Shown: positions 1 to 11,051, numbered from the stretch's first letter. The stretch: 64,000 bases of DNA from Lunularia cruciata (GCA_948567375.1 OX419760.1:21452001-21516000); one strand, 5' to 3'. Notes: generated by a model from the letters alone, not told the origin. Numbers and translations: made by a program.

Positions 1-2681
1 AGATGCTACAGAAAGGGTTCATCCAACCTAGCGTATCACCATATGGGGCCCTTGTCTTGTTTGTGAAGAAGGATAGTACAATGCGCATGTGCATTGACTA
101 TCGGGGTCTCAATTAGCAAACGGTGAAGAACAAATACCCCTTACCTTGCATGGATGACTTGTTTGATCAACTCCATGGAGCAAGATACTTCACCAAACTA
201 GACTTGCGGAGCAGTTACAATCAAATCCAAATTGTAGAGGAGGATGTGTACAAAACCGCCTTTCGCACCAGGTATGGCCACTTTGAGTATCTTGTGATGC
301 CTTTTGGCCTTACCAATGCACCTGCCACTTTCATGAGTCTAATGAATGACATATTTTGTCCATACTTGGATAAGTCTGTTATCGTCTTCTTGGATGATAT
401 CTTAGTATATAATAGCACGATGATAGAACACAAACAACACCTATGAGAGGTCCTCCAGATTCTAAGACAAAATCAATTGTATGCCAAAATCTCAAAGTGT
501 GAGTTTGGCAAGTCTGAAGTAGACTACTTAGGGCATAGAGTAAGTGCAGAGGGCATTCAAGTATTGACAGATAAAATAGAGGTCATTCAAAATGGAGTAC
601 CCCAGAAGATCAGACTCAACTTAAGAGCTTCTTGGAGTTGACGGGATTCTATCATAGATTTGTCAAGGACTTCTCCAAGGTTGCACAGCCTTTAACGGCA
701 CTACTTGGCAAGGAGAAGAAGTGGACATGGGGAATTGCACAAGAGTTGGCCTTTCAAGAATTGAAGGCCGCCTTGCTACATGCACCAATCTTGAAGTGGT
801 ATGACCCAAAACGCCCAATCAAGTTGGCTACAGATGCATTTGGCGTAGCAATAGGAGCAATCCTACAACAAGAGTGGCATGACGGATGGCATCCAATTGC
901 ATATTTCTCTTGCAAGTTGTTACCGGCAGAGCGCAACTATCACACCACAAAACGAGAAGAGCTGGCTATCATTTTAGCAACCAAGCATTGGAAGCACTAC
1001 TTGAGCGAGAAGGCATTTGTAGTCGAGACAGACCACAAACCTCTAGTCTACCTCAAGACACAGAAGGATCTATCTCGTCGCCAAATTCGGTGGGCAAAGT
1101 GGTAACAACGCTTCAACATGACAATCATCTATAGGGAAGGTAAGAAGCATCTTGCAAATGCATTCACCTGCATGGCAATGGCCAACAACTTGGTGGCAGA
1201 GGTTAAGATTAACCCGGAATTCTGGCAAGAGATTCTGGTTGCTACAAAAACTGATCCACAAATTGTAGAAGCACAATCATCCAAAGGTGTCACCAGCACC
1301 CAAGGACTCACCTTTTGGGATGGTAGATTATGGATCCCAAATGTCCCAGAATTACGCACCACCATTCTAGCGGAATGTCATGATTTGGCCATTGCAGCTC
1401 ATGTTGGAGTGGACAAGACCTTGGATGCAGTCAAGCGCCATTACTATTGGCCCAAGATGAGCAACGACGTGATGGACTATATGCGTAGCTGCCTACTTTG
1501 TCAACAGAACAAAGCTTCTAATCAAGCTCCTACAAGGCTCCTTCAACCTCTTCCCACTCCTACCCAACGTTTGGGAACAAGTGAGTATGGATCTCGTTTG
1601 TGAATTACCCAAGACCACCTCAGGGTTTGACTCCATTGTGGTCTTTGTGGACCGGCTCAGCAAAATGATTCATGTACACCCTACCACCAAGGAGGTGACC
1701 GCTCCCCACCTAGCTCAATTATACTTAGATGCAATCTTTGCTCACCATGGCTTGTCTAGAGTAATCATCACCGATAGAGGCACCCAATTCACCAATTTGT
1801 TTTGGCGAACACTCTTTGGGTTCTTCAAAACCAAGTTGGCCATGTCCATAGCTTACCACCCACAAACAGATGGCCAAATAGAGCGGGCTAATCGTACGAT
1901 TGAAGACATGTTACGCAGCTTCACCTTAGAAGAGCAAGAGAGGTGTGACACCCTACTCCCGTTGGTGGAATTCGCTTACAACAATTCAGTGAATGCCTCC
2001 ACCCAAGTCACTCCATTCTTCCTCATGTATGGTGAGCATCCCTTCACACCCTCTAGCTTGATGAAGATCCGTCCGTCCAGTGGCTACCAAGGTCGATGCA
2101 GTCAACGCATTTGTTTCTAGAATCCAACAAGGTGTGGAGAGCGCCAAGCACAGATTACAGATTGCCCAAAATCGACAAAAGTAGTATGCTGATGCACACT
2201 GTAGGCACATGGAGTTCAATTTTGGGGATCAAGTGTTGTTATCGACAACCAACCTCACATTAGTTGGACCTTGTAAGCTCAGACCGCATTTTATTGGGCC
2301 TTTCTCGATTCTTTGTCGCATCAGCGCTGTGGCCTATCACCTTGAGCTCCCACCACACATGAAGATCCATCCAATGTTCCATGTCTCCCTACTACACAGA
2401 TATGCTCCCCAATCAGGCCAGGGTCATTCCACATAGGACATTCGACCTTGTCCGACACTCATTGAGGGCACAGAGGAATATGAAGTGGAGCGGATTCTCC
2501 AAAAATGCATGCGTGGTACTCGCCATCTATGGGTGGACTATCTAGTACAATGGAAAGGTTACCCCCCTCTATGAAGCCACTTGGGAGCCCGCTGCCAATT
2601 TGGCACATGCACCTGTGTTGGTGCAAGCATTTGAGCACCAATTGCACAACGAGGACGTTGCATCTTAAAAGGAGTGAGGTC
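1..2681 (+). pseudogene. Ty3/gypsy family A pol remnant (RT, RNase H, integrase, chromodomain)
   Basis: This is the 3' part of a Ty3-type polyprotein; its gag and protease lie upstream of the window. Reverse transcriptase covers about 1-470, with the palm motif FLDD at 387-398. RNase H covers about 632-1105 (ATDA, HKPL). Integrase covers about 1118-2120, with an H-H-C-C zinc site at about 1380-1505 and a D,D-E core: D in MSMDL near 1590, D in TDRG, E in QIERAN. A GPF/Y-type module follows at 2209-2430, then a chromodomain-like tail (VDYLVQWKGYPP) near 2500-2580. The order RT-RH-IN-chromodomain is that of plant chromoviruses. In-frame stops (for example in the codon after LN near 113, and at about 445 and 1104) and frame changes near 630, 1590, 2120 and 2570 make it non-functional. 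The domain calls are clear; the family name 'A' is mine. Confidence 0.93.
2667..2681 (+). other. Polypurine tract of family A
   Basis: The purine-rich run AAAAGGAGTGAGG sits directly before the LTR start TGTAATACC. That is the expected position of the plus-strand primer in an LTR retrotransposon, and it links the pol remnant to the LTR that follows. Confidence 0.7.
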
Positions 2682-3420
2682 TGTAATACCAAGAGCTAGC
2701 CATATGATCTAGATGTGAAATTCGGTTTGGTAACACCTAGAATGATGTTATACATGATGGTCAAAATAGATAAGATAGAAGTATCACCAAAAGAGTACTT
2801 CTACTAATAGGGCAGAAACCGAAATAGACTTGAGAACCTTAGAACCAATAGCTAGACATATGATTTAAAGGTGAGAATTGGGTTGGTAACATCTGGAAGG
2901 ATGTTATACATGATGGACTAAACAGATTACAAAGAGGTATCACCAAAAGGGGACTTCTACTAATAGAATAGGCACCAAAATATGCCTGAAATCTTTGAAG
3001 GCAATTTCGAAGGCCTAAACGGATGAATTAGGCCTCAAAAATGTGCAAACCCCCCCCCCCCCCAACAGAGGAAAGGATGGCCTTCCCTCCCCCCTGCTTT
3101 GTCTCATCAAGAGCTTTCCAACGGTACCTTACGTGATTCTGAGATTCTTACAGGAAGATTCCCTAAAAGATTCCCTCCAGTCAAAGCTTGTTTGACCAAC
3201 CAGATAGGACCTAGACCAGACATGTCACCCATCCAAGTAAGTAATCCAAGGGTGGAGCTTGTTGACATATCATCTATTTGTGTCCCTAATCCTAGGATGG
3301 AGCTTCCTTGGAGGAGATCCTCTTTGTCTATATAATAAAGAGAAGGTGCTCCCTTGGGGCATCAAATGTTTGAGTGTGCAATCTATATTTTCTCTCTTCT
3401 CTTGTCCTTGGAGTATTACA
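2682..3420 (+). mobile_element. LTR-A, 3' LTR of the family A element (long subtype)
   Basis: The 739-bp LTR begins TGTAATAC and ends GTATTACA, so its ends are inverted repeats. The same sequence recurs nearly intact at 41744-42477, and in the other orientation at 58748-59489. It recurs in a shorter form at 11052-11629, 22042-28247 (split) and 52780-53305. The first 310 bp hold a tandem duplication with a 156-bp period (about 2682-2837 and 2838-2993). A homopolymer of 14 C lies at 3050-3063. A TATA-like box lies at 3329-3337 within the segment best conserved among copies. The base after the LTR starts CTCTC, the predicted target duplication; its partner would lie upstream of the window. Confidence 0.93.
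3329..3337 (+). promoter_or_regulatory. TATA-like box of LTR-A
   Basis: TATATAATA followed by AAGA is kept in most LTR-A copies in the window, including the inverted ones (TTATATAG at about 11145 and 58842). The flanking GATCCTCTTTG and the downstream CTTTGGGGCATC-type segment are also kept. Conservation among otherwise diverged copies suggests the LTR core promoter. Confidence 0.5.
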
Positions 3421-4690
3421 CTCTCACTCTCTATAAATCTTGAGCCAATAAAAATTTACACAATAATTGGTTGTGTTCTTTTCTAAACCTTTGTAAAGTT
3501 TAAATGCTTACAAAACTCTAATTCTTAGATATAGATCAATTTCTGATTTGGATTAACTTGAAAGCTCTATAGACCTGTGTATACCTGATCCAAGACCTTG
3601 ACTTTGCTATTTAAGGAATTTATATGAAACCTTTGCATAGAGATGTAAGAACTATCCACCAACAATATTGGAAAATTTTATGAGCTTATTCAAACGACTT
3701 GAGAAGTGACCAAATCCCCAAACCTGATTATCATCTCTTTCTCTACACCTTGATTTCCAATACTCTAACTTCAATTGATCAAATCTAGGTTGATCTTGAC
3801 TCAAAGATGAAATTGCTTGATCTTTGCACTATTATCACTCTATATTATCTCCAACCCCACTAACAAATCAGGAAAATGTGTCCTAAGACTCTCCCAATCC
3901 CTCAATTTGTGCACCTAGGTATGAATTTGACCCCCTTTGATTCAATGAACCATTTTCCACTAAGAATCTACTCAACCAACTCAGATTCAGTTTAAAATTC
4001 ATAGCCTGTTAGCTCCTCTATCAAAAAGTAGTGTCTTCTTCCTAAATGCTCTTCAACAACTCCCTTAATTGTTGAAGAACTCTAGACTTCTCTTGTTAGG
4101 ACCCAAGCAGTTGCAATTTTTGTCTCTTAGCTTTTTCTCTTTTTGACAAATGGACCTCACAACTCCATCTTGAAACCCTTGAACAAGATTAAATTCTCCT
4201 CTCCCTATAAGGGTATATAAATTTTCAAGTCACAAACCTAATAATAAGTAAGCACCGGAAAGATGATAGGATTTGGATTCTCCATTATCAACTCCATGAA
4301 TGCCACTCCAAAATTTACCATTATCCAATCTCATAAGCAATCCGTTAAAATTTTAAGCTTGATGAGAAAAGAATTCAAGAGTGGCAAATTGGCAACACAA
4401 GATATCTTCTACTCAAGTGCTTCCTCCAACGTTCTAGCGCACATTCTCTAGTACAACTCTCACTCTCAATCTCAACATCCCCTCTAGCTTGAGACTCCTA
4501 AAATTAAAAACACAACCCATCTCATTTATCAACTCTCCATCATTTATATATAAGAGCACTCAAAGAAGAGAAAACCATAATCCATATGACCAATTGTGTA
4601 CATGTATATAGATTGCTCACATGACAATAACTTAATTGTGTGATGTGTCTTACAATCTAGTCAATAATATAGAGATAAATTGAACTGAAA
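3421..4690. other. AT-rich stretch with no recognisable gene
   Basis: About 1.3 kb directly outside the family A 3' LTR. I see only short, uninformative reading frames and no RNA gene or element terminus. It should be the sequence the A element inserted into. Confidence 0.5.
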
Positions 4691-7020
4691 TCCATTTTAC
4701 TAATGACACAAATCATAACACAACACTATGGACAAGGTAAAAATTTTGTATCAACAAACTTGGGGGCTAATAGAGCAATTGTAGACAAATTGAGGAAAAA
4801 CTTACCTCTCCTCATTTCTCTTGCAATTTTACATTGGGATGAACTTGTTGAGGAAGGAAGAAAAGAAACAATTCCCAACACACTACTACCCATCAAGATA
4901 TCAGCTTGCACAACTTGAATATGTGGTGGAGGTTCAAATGTACAAGGAGGCAATATTGAAGAACCATAAGATGGAGAAGTGGGTTAAAATCTCCAAGGCA
5001 ATTAGGATGAGCTATAACAAAAAAAATATGACCAAAATGCCGGTACAAACCATAAAGAGACACAAGTCTAATCCCCAAGTAGTGGACTCTTTGGGAGGTA
5101 GCAATTCCAGTTCCAACAAGGAATTGGGATCATGAAGTGAGGATAGAGGTGACCAAGATTTGTAGGTTCCTCCCAATGTGGCACCATTGCACAAGGAGAG
5201 GGGAGGACAAATGATCACCAACCTCAAGTCAATCACCCCCAAAGCAAATGACATCTTTTTCCAAGATAGAATTATCCTTTGACCAAGAGGGACATGATGT
5301 ACAACAAGGCATGGAAGTGCAATCCACCCCTATAACAAGAGTGGAGACAAATGATCACAAAGAGATCACTACAAGGAAAGGAAGTATCTAATGGAGAAGG
5401 AGGAATACACCCCAATAGTTCACTTACAAGGAAGCACCTCTCCAATGCTAGGAATTGAGGTAGAGGAAGTATAGGTTTCAACCATCCCACCCCTTATTCA
5501 AAAATACATGGTGACTCCACCCAAAGAAAGACTACATGAGGATACAAGATCAATATCATCCCAATTGGGTAGAGGAGGTCAAACAAAGGGCAAGACTCTT
5601 GAAAAAATTAGTAAGCATCTAAATAACAAAGTATCCTTGGCCCTAGATGACTTGATCTTGGCACCAGCGGTTGCTACCAAAATATTGGCGGCCAACCAAG
5701 TAGAAAAAGTAAACCAACCAACCAACCAAGTAAACAAAAGGCAAGACTCTTGAATGAAAAATGAGTAAGCACCCAAATAACAAAATATCCCTGGTCCTAG
5801 ATGACTTGATCTTGGCACCAGTGGTTGCTACTAAAATATTGGCGGCCAACCAAGTAGACAAAGAACAAAAAGTACTATCATGCTCCCAAGCAATGCCAAA
5901 ATTCCAAACCACCTTGGTGCTTCATGGGGTTCCCAAGGACCAGGCCCAAAGTTAAGAAGAAGCATAGGTCTCATATGAGGAGGTGACGTGTTTGGGACCA
6001 AATTCAAGAGGACACACAGAGCATATGCCAAATTATCCCTCACTCTCAATGTGGGTTGTTCATGTGTTGGGGCTTACATTGAGGGCCATGGAGGAATTAC
6101 TTCTTGCCTACTAGGAGATAGACCCTGCGGTTATGGATTATAAGAGTCTGGTAGAGTACTTACACTACCACATTAAGAGTGCTGTTTGGGGAAAGTTGAG
6201 GTGGAAAAGGAGTTGGCCAAAGCACAAGACAATACGCAAGGCTTGAAGCTCAACTCTCCATGGTTCAAGTACACTATCATTATCAAGAGCAATGCTTAAA
6301 CTAGGGGCAACCCAAGAGCTCACGCATCTCAAGGAGAAGCTCATGATAGCTGGGAAAGAGAAGGAGTAGTAAGGAGAGAATGGATCCTGAGCACCACTGC
6401 ACCCAAGATCGATGAGTTGGAGAAGGACCTATTAGCTAAGGAAGCAAAGCTGCAAAGCAAGAGGGATGAGTACACACACCTACCTTTCCACTAATTTCAA
6501 ATAATGGAAAGTGGATGAGAACAAGCAGTCGGAGAAGCATAGGCAAGTTGCACAATTTCAAGGCCGAGAGGTCATGGTAGGCATTGCCCAGCTAGGGCAA
6601 GCATTTGTGAATTACAAGAAGGCACAAGAGGAGAAATTGAGCACCCATAAGATGGAAATCTCCATGATGAAGGAAGAATTATCCAAGGTGCAACAATGGA
6701 TCTCACAACTAGACACAAATTTGCTAACTATCAAAGAGAGGTTTGAGCAGAGTTGAACAAGAAGCATGAGGAACAGCTTATTGCTTGGGACAAAGAGGTA
6801 AGATCATTGCATCAAGAACTAAAGGGTGCCCAAGTCAAAATTGCTAAGGACAAACTTATCCACAATATGAATAGTGGAAAGGCCCAAATGCACATCAAAT
6901 AATTGATCATGATGGTCAATGACCATGAGGAGAAAAAGCAGATCCTCCATGTGAAAATCAAGCAAGAAGTAGAGATGGATATTTAATCCATTTGAGATAC
7001 CCTAGATGAAGAGAAAATAA
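4690..7020 (+). pseudogene. Degenerate coding-like region with coiled-coil segments, unidentified
   Basis: Plus-strand frames across this stretch give charged, K/E/Q-rich translations interrupted by stops and frame changes. The longest are at 4821-5135, 5508-5753 and 6511-6756. The last has heptad-like spacing of hydrophobic residues (MEISMMKEELSKVQQWISQL) typical of a coiled coil. Composition is more codon-like than the flanks, so I infer an old gene or retroelement gag rather than random DNA. I do not recognise the family: no zinc knuckle, protease or transposase motif is visible. It contains the tandem duplication at 5581-5863 and ends just before the hairpins at 7052-7232. Confidence 0.3.
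5581..5863 (+). repeat. Two-copy tandem duplication, period 151 bp
   Basis: The segment starting AAACAAAGGGCAAGACTCTT at 5581 recurs from 5732, with a few substitutions and one insertion. Both copies contain GATGACTTGATCTTGGCACC and end in GGCGGCCAACCAAGTAGA. It duplicates part of the unidentified coding-like region, and the 151-bp period would break a reading frame. Confidence 0.85.
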
Positions 7021-7051
7021 GGTTGTCATGGAGGATACAATGAATTGGCAG

Positions 7052-7166
7052 AGGCACAAGTACAAACATTGGTCATGACCAGGCCTCTTTAAATAGGGGA
7101 TTTTTATAAAAAAACAATCCTCTATTTAAAAAGGCCTAGTCATGATTGACATTTCTACTTGTGCCT
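7052..7166. repeat. Foldback element, 49-bp imperfect inverted repeat
   Basis: The arms at 7052-7100 (AGGCACAAGTA...AAATAGGGGA) and 7118-7166 pair as inverted repeats at 40 of 49 positions, around a 17-base A/T-rich loop. It could be a small MITE-like or foldback element, or the source of a hairpin RNA. No clear target duplication is seen. Confidence 0.8.
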
Positions 7167-7169
7167 TGG

Positions 7170-7232
7170 ACTTTAATTTAGGAGAAATAGAAGATTTTTA
7201 TAAAATATCCCCTATTTCTCCTAAATTAAAGT
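7170..7232. repeat. Perfect 21-bp hairpin
   Basis: The arm at 7170-7190 (ACTTTAATTTAGGAGAAATA plus G) is the exact reverse complement of 7212-7232, around a 21-base loop. It abuts the imperfect foldback at 7052-7166. A short direct repeat of CCCTAAATAAGAAA follows at about 7244-7270. Confidence 0.85.
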
Positions 7233-7289
7233 GGACCATGAACCCTAAATAAGAAACCCTAAATAAGAAACGGTAAAGACTATGGCTCC

Positions 7290-7965
7290 AAGCTTTGTGC
7301 CACCGTTTCCAGGTTCAACATGCCATCAAAAAGGTCAAAGATGACGTTGAAGTTCTAGAAGCAACATGAAATTCAGTTTGGCTTGATGATAATATGTGAT
7401 CATGCCAATGTTGAAGTGACATTGTGTCTCATGTCAACTTTGGATGAAGATGTTCAAAACTTGGTTATTGTTGTTGCCAAGATATTTAGGATTCATGAGA
7501 TTATTGTGGAGCAAGATTTGGAAAACAATGCCAACAACAAATTGCCTCTAGTTCTCTTGCACCAACTTGTGAAGATGGATTTGGTTGCATTCAGTGATAT
7601 CCTCACTTCTCATAAGTCCAGATTGCAGAAGAGGCTATCTCCAATGCAATCCATTAAATTGGGAAAGATTTTGTCAATGATATTCAGGGCCACAATTGAT
7701 TTTTGCAATGATGAGGAAACTGATATTTGTGGAGGTTGGCAAGGGGGTGGTAGTCACTTTGGGGAACTTTGTAGGTTTTGTGGTGACTTCGCATCAAAAT
7801 TTCCAAACATTGCTCTGGTTGAATCTGATTTCTCTATCATTGGATGGGAGAAGGACAAGTACCACAATAGGCTGACCAATTTTTGTTAAACTCCATTCTT
7901 CAATGCAAAAAATTTGCTGCATTGAATGCTTTGAAGACTGAGCATTCACAACCGTTTCCACTAGA
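7290..7965 (+). pseudogene. hAT-type transposase C-terminal (dimerisation-like) remnant
   Basis: The main open part is 7383-7889. Near its end it carries FPNIALVESDFSIIGWEKD, which matches the conserved ESDFS/W-K-R-LT pattern at the C-terminus of hAT-like transposases, where the domain mediates dimerisation. Upstream LVKM and SHKSRLQ segments also fit this family as I know it. A one-base loss near 7886 shifts the frame; the expected continuation (ILQCKKFAALNALK) is readable in the next frame up to about 7950. The catalytic N-terminal part and a BED zinc finger are not visible. It is a fragment of a DNA transposon or of a domesticated gene. The family call is from motif recognition, not a search. 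Confidence 0.6.
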
Positions 7966-9754
7966 TTCCTAAATCCTCTAAACAAAACTCCAAGTTGACC
8001 TCTAAATAATGTATTTAGGTATTTAAGAGCAATCCCTTATTTAAAGATTTAAAGAGGACTGCTCATGATTCATGCTCATCACATAAAGTTAAGGGGCTGA
8101 AGTCAAAGATACTATAGTGCTACAGTTACTCTATAGTAAATCTGCACATCAATCTGCAGAAAATCTTAGTTATATGAAATTTTCGTCGTGAGAAGTTCCC
8201 TCTAAGAAGTTCTTAAGTACTCCATGTATATTTTAGTCCCATTAAAATTGAACTCCATATTGAAAGTCATTTGCAATCTGCTTTTTGTGTGGGCAGCCAT
8301 GCATGAGTATTCTTTCTAAGAGGGCGTTTCAGGTCCTGCTTTTATAACATGGCAATGCTAAGTCTGAAGCGCTCAGGATGCTTTTTTCCATGTTTCAGTT
8401 TCGCTATCCTTTAAACTGAAACCTGTACTTGTGTTAATGTTTCTTGCCCCTGCTCATATTCTGCATGTCATTGACCAGGATGTGTGAGTCAATGTACCGT
8501 CACGACGTTAAAATGATCCACTTAATCTTTGTGTTGACGTAATTAGTTAATAAGATATATTCAACACACTAGGAACAGGCAACTTTATTGTATGCCATCT
8601 GTGCAAAACTATCAGATGACAAGCTAAAATCGATAGTTTACAAATGATGTCGAGTGCCTGAAAGTCAGATAACATGATGAGGAATACAACACTGTTGAAG
8701 ATATCATCAACTAGATCGTTACTAACTAGTGGGAGTTCATTTATAAATAATATCTCACATGTTGAGGTTTTTTTGTAGGATGGATGTGCGCTGTGGGCTA
8801 ATTCTTCCAAGTATACCACCGTAACAGTTGGTTGCAAATGAACATCAATTGAAAGTTTTAAATATCGGAAGACTAGCTACTGCATTGAACATTAAAGTTA
8901 CAGAAGGTCGTAGTCTTCATGTCAGAATTGCACTGAATATATACTAGAACTGAATTCGAAAATTGAAGTTACAGGAACCAAGGTAGTTTAAAGCTTGTTC
9001 TTCATGTCAGGATCACACTGCAGACGACATCAGAAAATGTGGATTTCGGGGTGGCAATGTTGTTGACCACAACCAGAGCGGCGATTATATTGTCTATGCT
9101 CGTCTTGATCTGCTGCTTGCTGCACCATTCCTCCTCACAATTGCAAATGCTCTGACGCAAGCGAGCGTGGAAGGCGTGAGTGCTTCTCATGTGAGAATAA
9201 CCCTACGGTGCGGCTTTTTACTTTCTTCACAAGTTGAAAGTTTCGTACAATTCATAACCTCGCCTTGTGTCCATTGATGAAGATATTTGGAGAACAGTTC
9301 GAGAAAAGATTTTGGAGAAACCATGATCATGAAGCGTTCTCTGTCTTAGGTGGACTGATAGAGTTTCTGAACAAGATTAGTAAATATTTTGTGAATGGGG
9401 GCCGGCTACATCATCGTTTAGCAGTATTCCATCCGAGTAGGTGCAATACGACTACATCTCGTGCTACTGCCTCCTCCAATTTGGAGTACTGGTACCCATG
9501 CGGTTCAGGATTCTAGGTCTTATCTTTACTTGCAGCGTCATGGAGATTCTGTTTACGAAGGTGCCTTACATTACATGATCCAATGTTTTCCTCCTCACTA
9601 CTAGGCTATAGCTACAATTATAAGATCTGTAGTCTAGCCCTTACCTCATACTCGTTCGTCGAGTTTGGTTCACCTGTATCCACTACTCACACCGTAATGT
9701 GAGTCCATCCAATGCTTCTTGGTGATTCAGCCGCTGGCATTGTTGCATAGCGCT
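7966..9754. other. Unassigned, compositionally mixed region
   Basis: This 1.8-kb stretch has fewer homopolymers and more CpG than the AT-rich filler, and no similarity to the other repeats in the window. A small perfect hairpin with 10-bp arms (GTTTCAGTTT / AAACTGAAAC) lies at 8392-8422. Short frames at 8547-8837 (minus), 9002-9190 (minus) and 9265-9516 (plus) show no motif I recognise. It may be the 3' flank of the hAT-like remnant or low-copy DNA. Confidence 0.35.
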
Positions 9755-10158
9755 TAATTTTGGCCTTTTTTTCGAACAGCTATCACCCAAATCATTTCTA
9801 TTATTGCTTATCAACTTGCTTTGTCTTGTCATTTGCAAATCTATCTTTTTTTTTCATGTTTCCAAGTTGAAATCCTTTGTTTCTAATCCATCTTCCTTTT
9901 CCTCTTGTATCCAACATCCTCCTCTTCCTCCTCCCATCCTTATCAATGATCATGAGTATAAAGTTGATCATATCCTTACATGCAGTCACATTCAATGTGA
10001 CCACCAACAATACTGAGTACAAGGTCCTTTGGAAAGGGTAGCCTCTTCATGATGCCACTTGGAAGCCTTTTTCTCATCTCCAGAATGCACAAATGGCTAT
10101 CCAAGAGTTTGAAGCTTCCATGGTGATGAGGACGTCACCAACTAGCAATGGGAGAATA
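9755..10158 (+). pseudogene. Ty3 family B integrase C-terminus and chromodomain fragment
   Basis: Plus-strand translation gives AYQLALSCHLQI, then FHVSKLKSFVSNPSSFSS, then EYKVDHILTCSHIQ, a stop, and a shifted continuation ending HLQNAQMAIQEFEAS. These segments align with the integrase tail and chromodomain of the two minus-strand B elements (22600-23130 and 45811-46375). The purine tract GCAATGGGAGAATA at 10145-10158 abuts the LTR. Only the last 0.4 kb of pol remains; the left edge near 9755 is an abrupt truncation. Confidence 0.85.
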
Positions 10159-10237
10159 TGTAAAAATATGGAGTTTATAGATGAGTTAGTCAAGATTAAT
10201 GAAGTAGAAACTAGGCCAAATTAGCTAAGAATTATAA

Positions 10238-10594
10238 GAATATTCTAGAAGTATCTAGGAAGTTACTTGGTATTTTCTAAGTATTAGGTAATGTGCATGC
10301 CAAGAAGTGACTTCTAAGAGGAAGCTTCTTGGCTAGCTTAGCTTGCATGACAAGTAGATGGCTTCTAGAAAGAAGCTTCTTGGGAAGCTTCTTGGCTAGC
10401 TTAGCTTGCATGCCAAGTAGATGGCTTCTAGAAAGAAGCTTCTTGGGAAGCTTCTCGACTAGCTTAGCTTGCACGCCAAGTAGGTAACTTCTAAAAGAAA
10501 GATTCTCTATTAGCTCGGCCTACACTCTAAGAAAGTAGCTTGTAGGAAACCTCCCAAGAAGCTTCTTAAGAGACTTGTATGTTCCCTATAAATA
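10238..10594 (+). promoter_or_regulatory. Heat-shock-element-like array and TATA box in the B LTR
   Basis: GAATATTCTAGAA at 10238-10250 is a three-unit GAAnnTTCnnGAA match. More modules lie at 10321-10328, 10363-10370, 10372-10379 and 10384-10391. TATAAATA follows at 10587-10594. The heat-shock factor consensus is known to be inverted nGAAn units; that these sites work is my inference. Confidence 0.5.
10337..10525 (+). repeat. 63-bp tandem repeat, three units, in the B LTR
   Basis: CTTAGCTTGCA recurs at 10337, 10400 and 10463, an exact 63-bp period; the third unit is more diverged. Each unit carries TTCTAGAA and GAAGCTTC palindromes. The repeat also creates an artefactual 21-residue repeat in a minus-strand frame. 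The same module, degenerate, makes up the centre of the other B LTRs. Confidence 0.85.
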
Positions 10595-10717
10595 CCAAAG
10601 CCCAAGCTCATGCTATGCATTTGGAGTTTCTCTCATTCAAGAATCTCAATGTTATCTTTGACTCAAATCATCTATTCTCCTATTTCTCTCCTCATATAAA
10701 TTTCTGTCTATTGTATA

Positions 10718-11051
10718 CCACCATAGGTATAATCACAAGGTTTGGTGAAAAATTGCTAAACCTTGTGGTAAGTGTGGAGTCCATGAACTCCACTCCAACA
10801 TTGTAAACAAGATACACTCTCACATGCTCATGTTGAGTGTACATAATCTTGATATGGAACAGATTCAAGAAAAGAAAATGAGGTGTAAGAATTCACCCTC
10901 CAAGAGCATCCAATTAGTCCTCTCTCCCAAACACTCCAATCTATCAATTGCACTACTTTTTCTCCCCTCAAAATTACTCAATCTAAGTAGCCCGTGTTCC
11001 TCCAAGTAGCGTGATCCACGCACTTGGATTAAACACTTGCTCTAATCCCAT
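10718..11051. other. Short spacer between two LTRs, nothing recognised
   Basis: About 330 bp between the B LTR and the next LTR-A. It contains AGTGTGGAGTCCATGAACTC and a short frame at 10824-11009, with no motif I recognise. Confidence 0.4.

Larger units (their letters stand above)
10159..10717 (+). mobile_element. LTR of Ty3 family B (old copy)
   Basis: It starts TGTAAAAATATGGAGTTTA, matching the B LTR start (TGTAACAATATGGAG), and keeps CTATAAATACCAAAGCC with the TATA box at 10587-10594. The right end near 10717 is approximate because the terminal sequence has diverged. This copy is longer than the 418-433 bp LTRs elsewhere because its central part holds three 63-bp tandem units (10337-10525). 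Confidence 0.8.

Noticed and set aside
3050..3063. Run of 14 C
   Set aside because: Homopolymer expansion inside LTR-A; another copy has 8 C at the same place, so it is slippage or a sequencing artefact.
7243..7270. CCCTAAATAAGAAA twice, telomere-like
   Set aside because: Only two imperfect units, not the TTTAGGG repeat.
10277..10474. Minus-strand frame with three 21-residue repeats
   Set aside because: It is the translation of the 63-bp LTR tandem repeat; no evidence of a protein.
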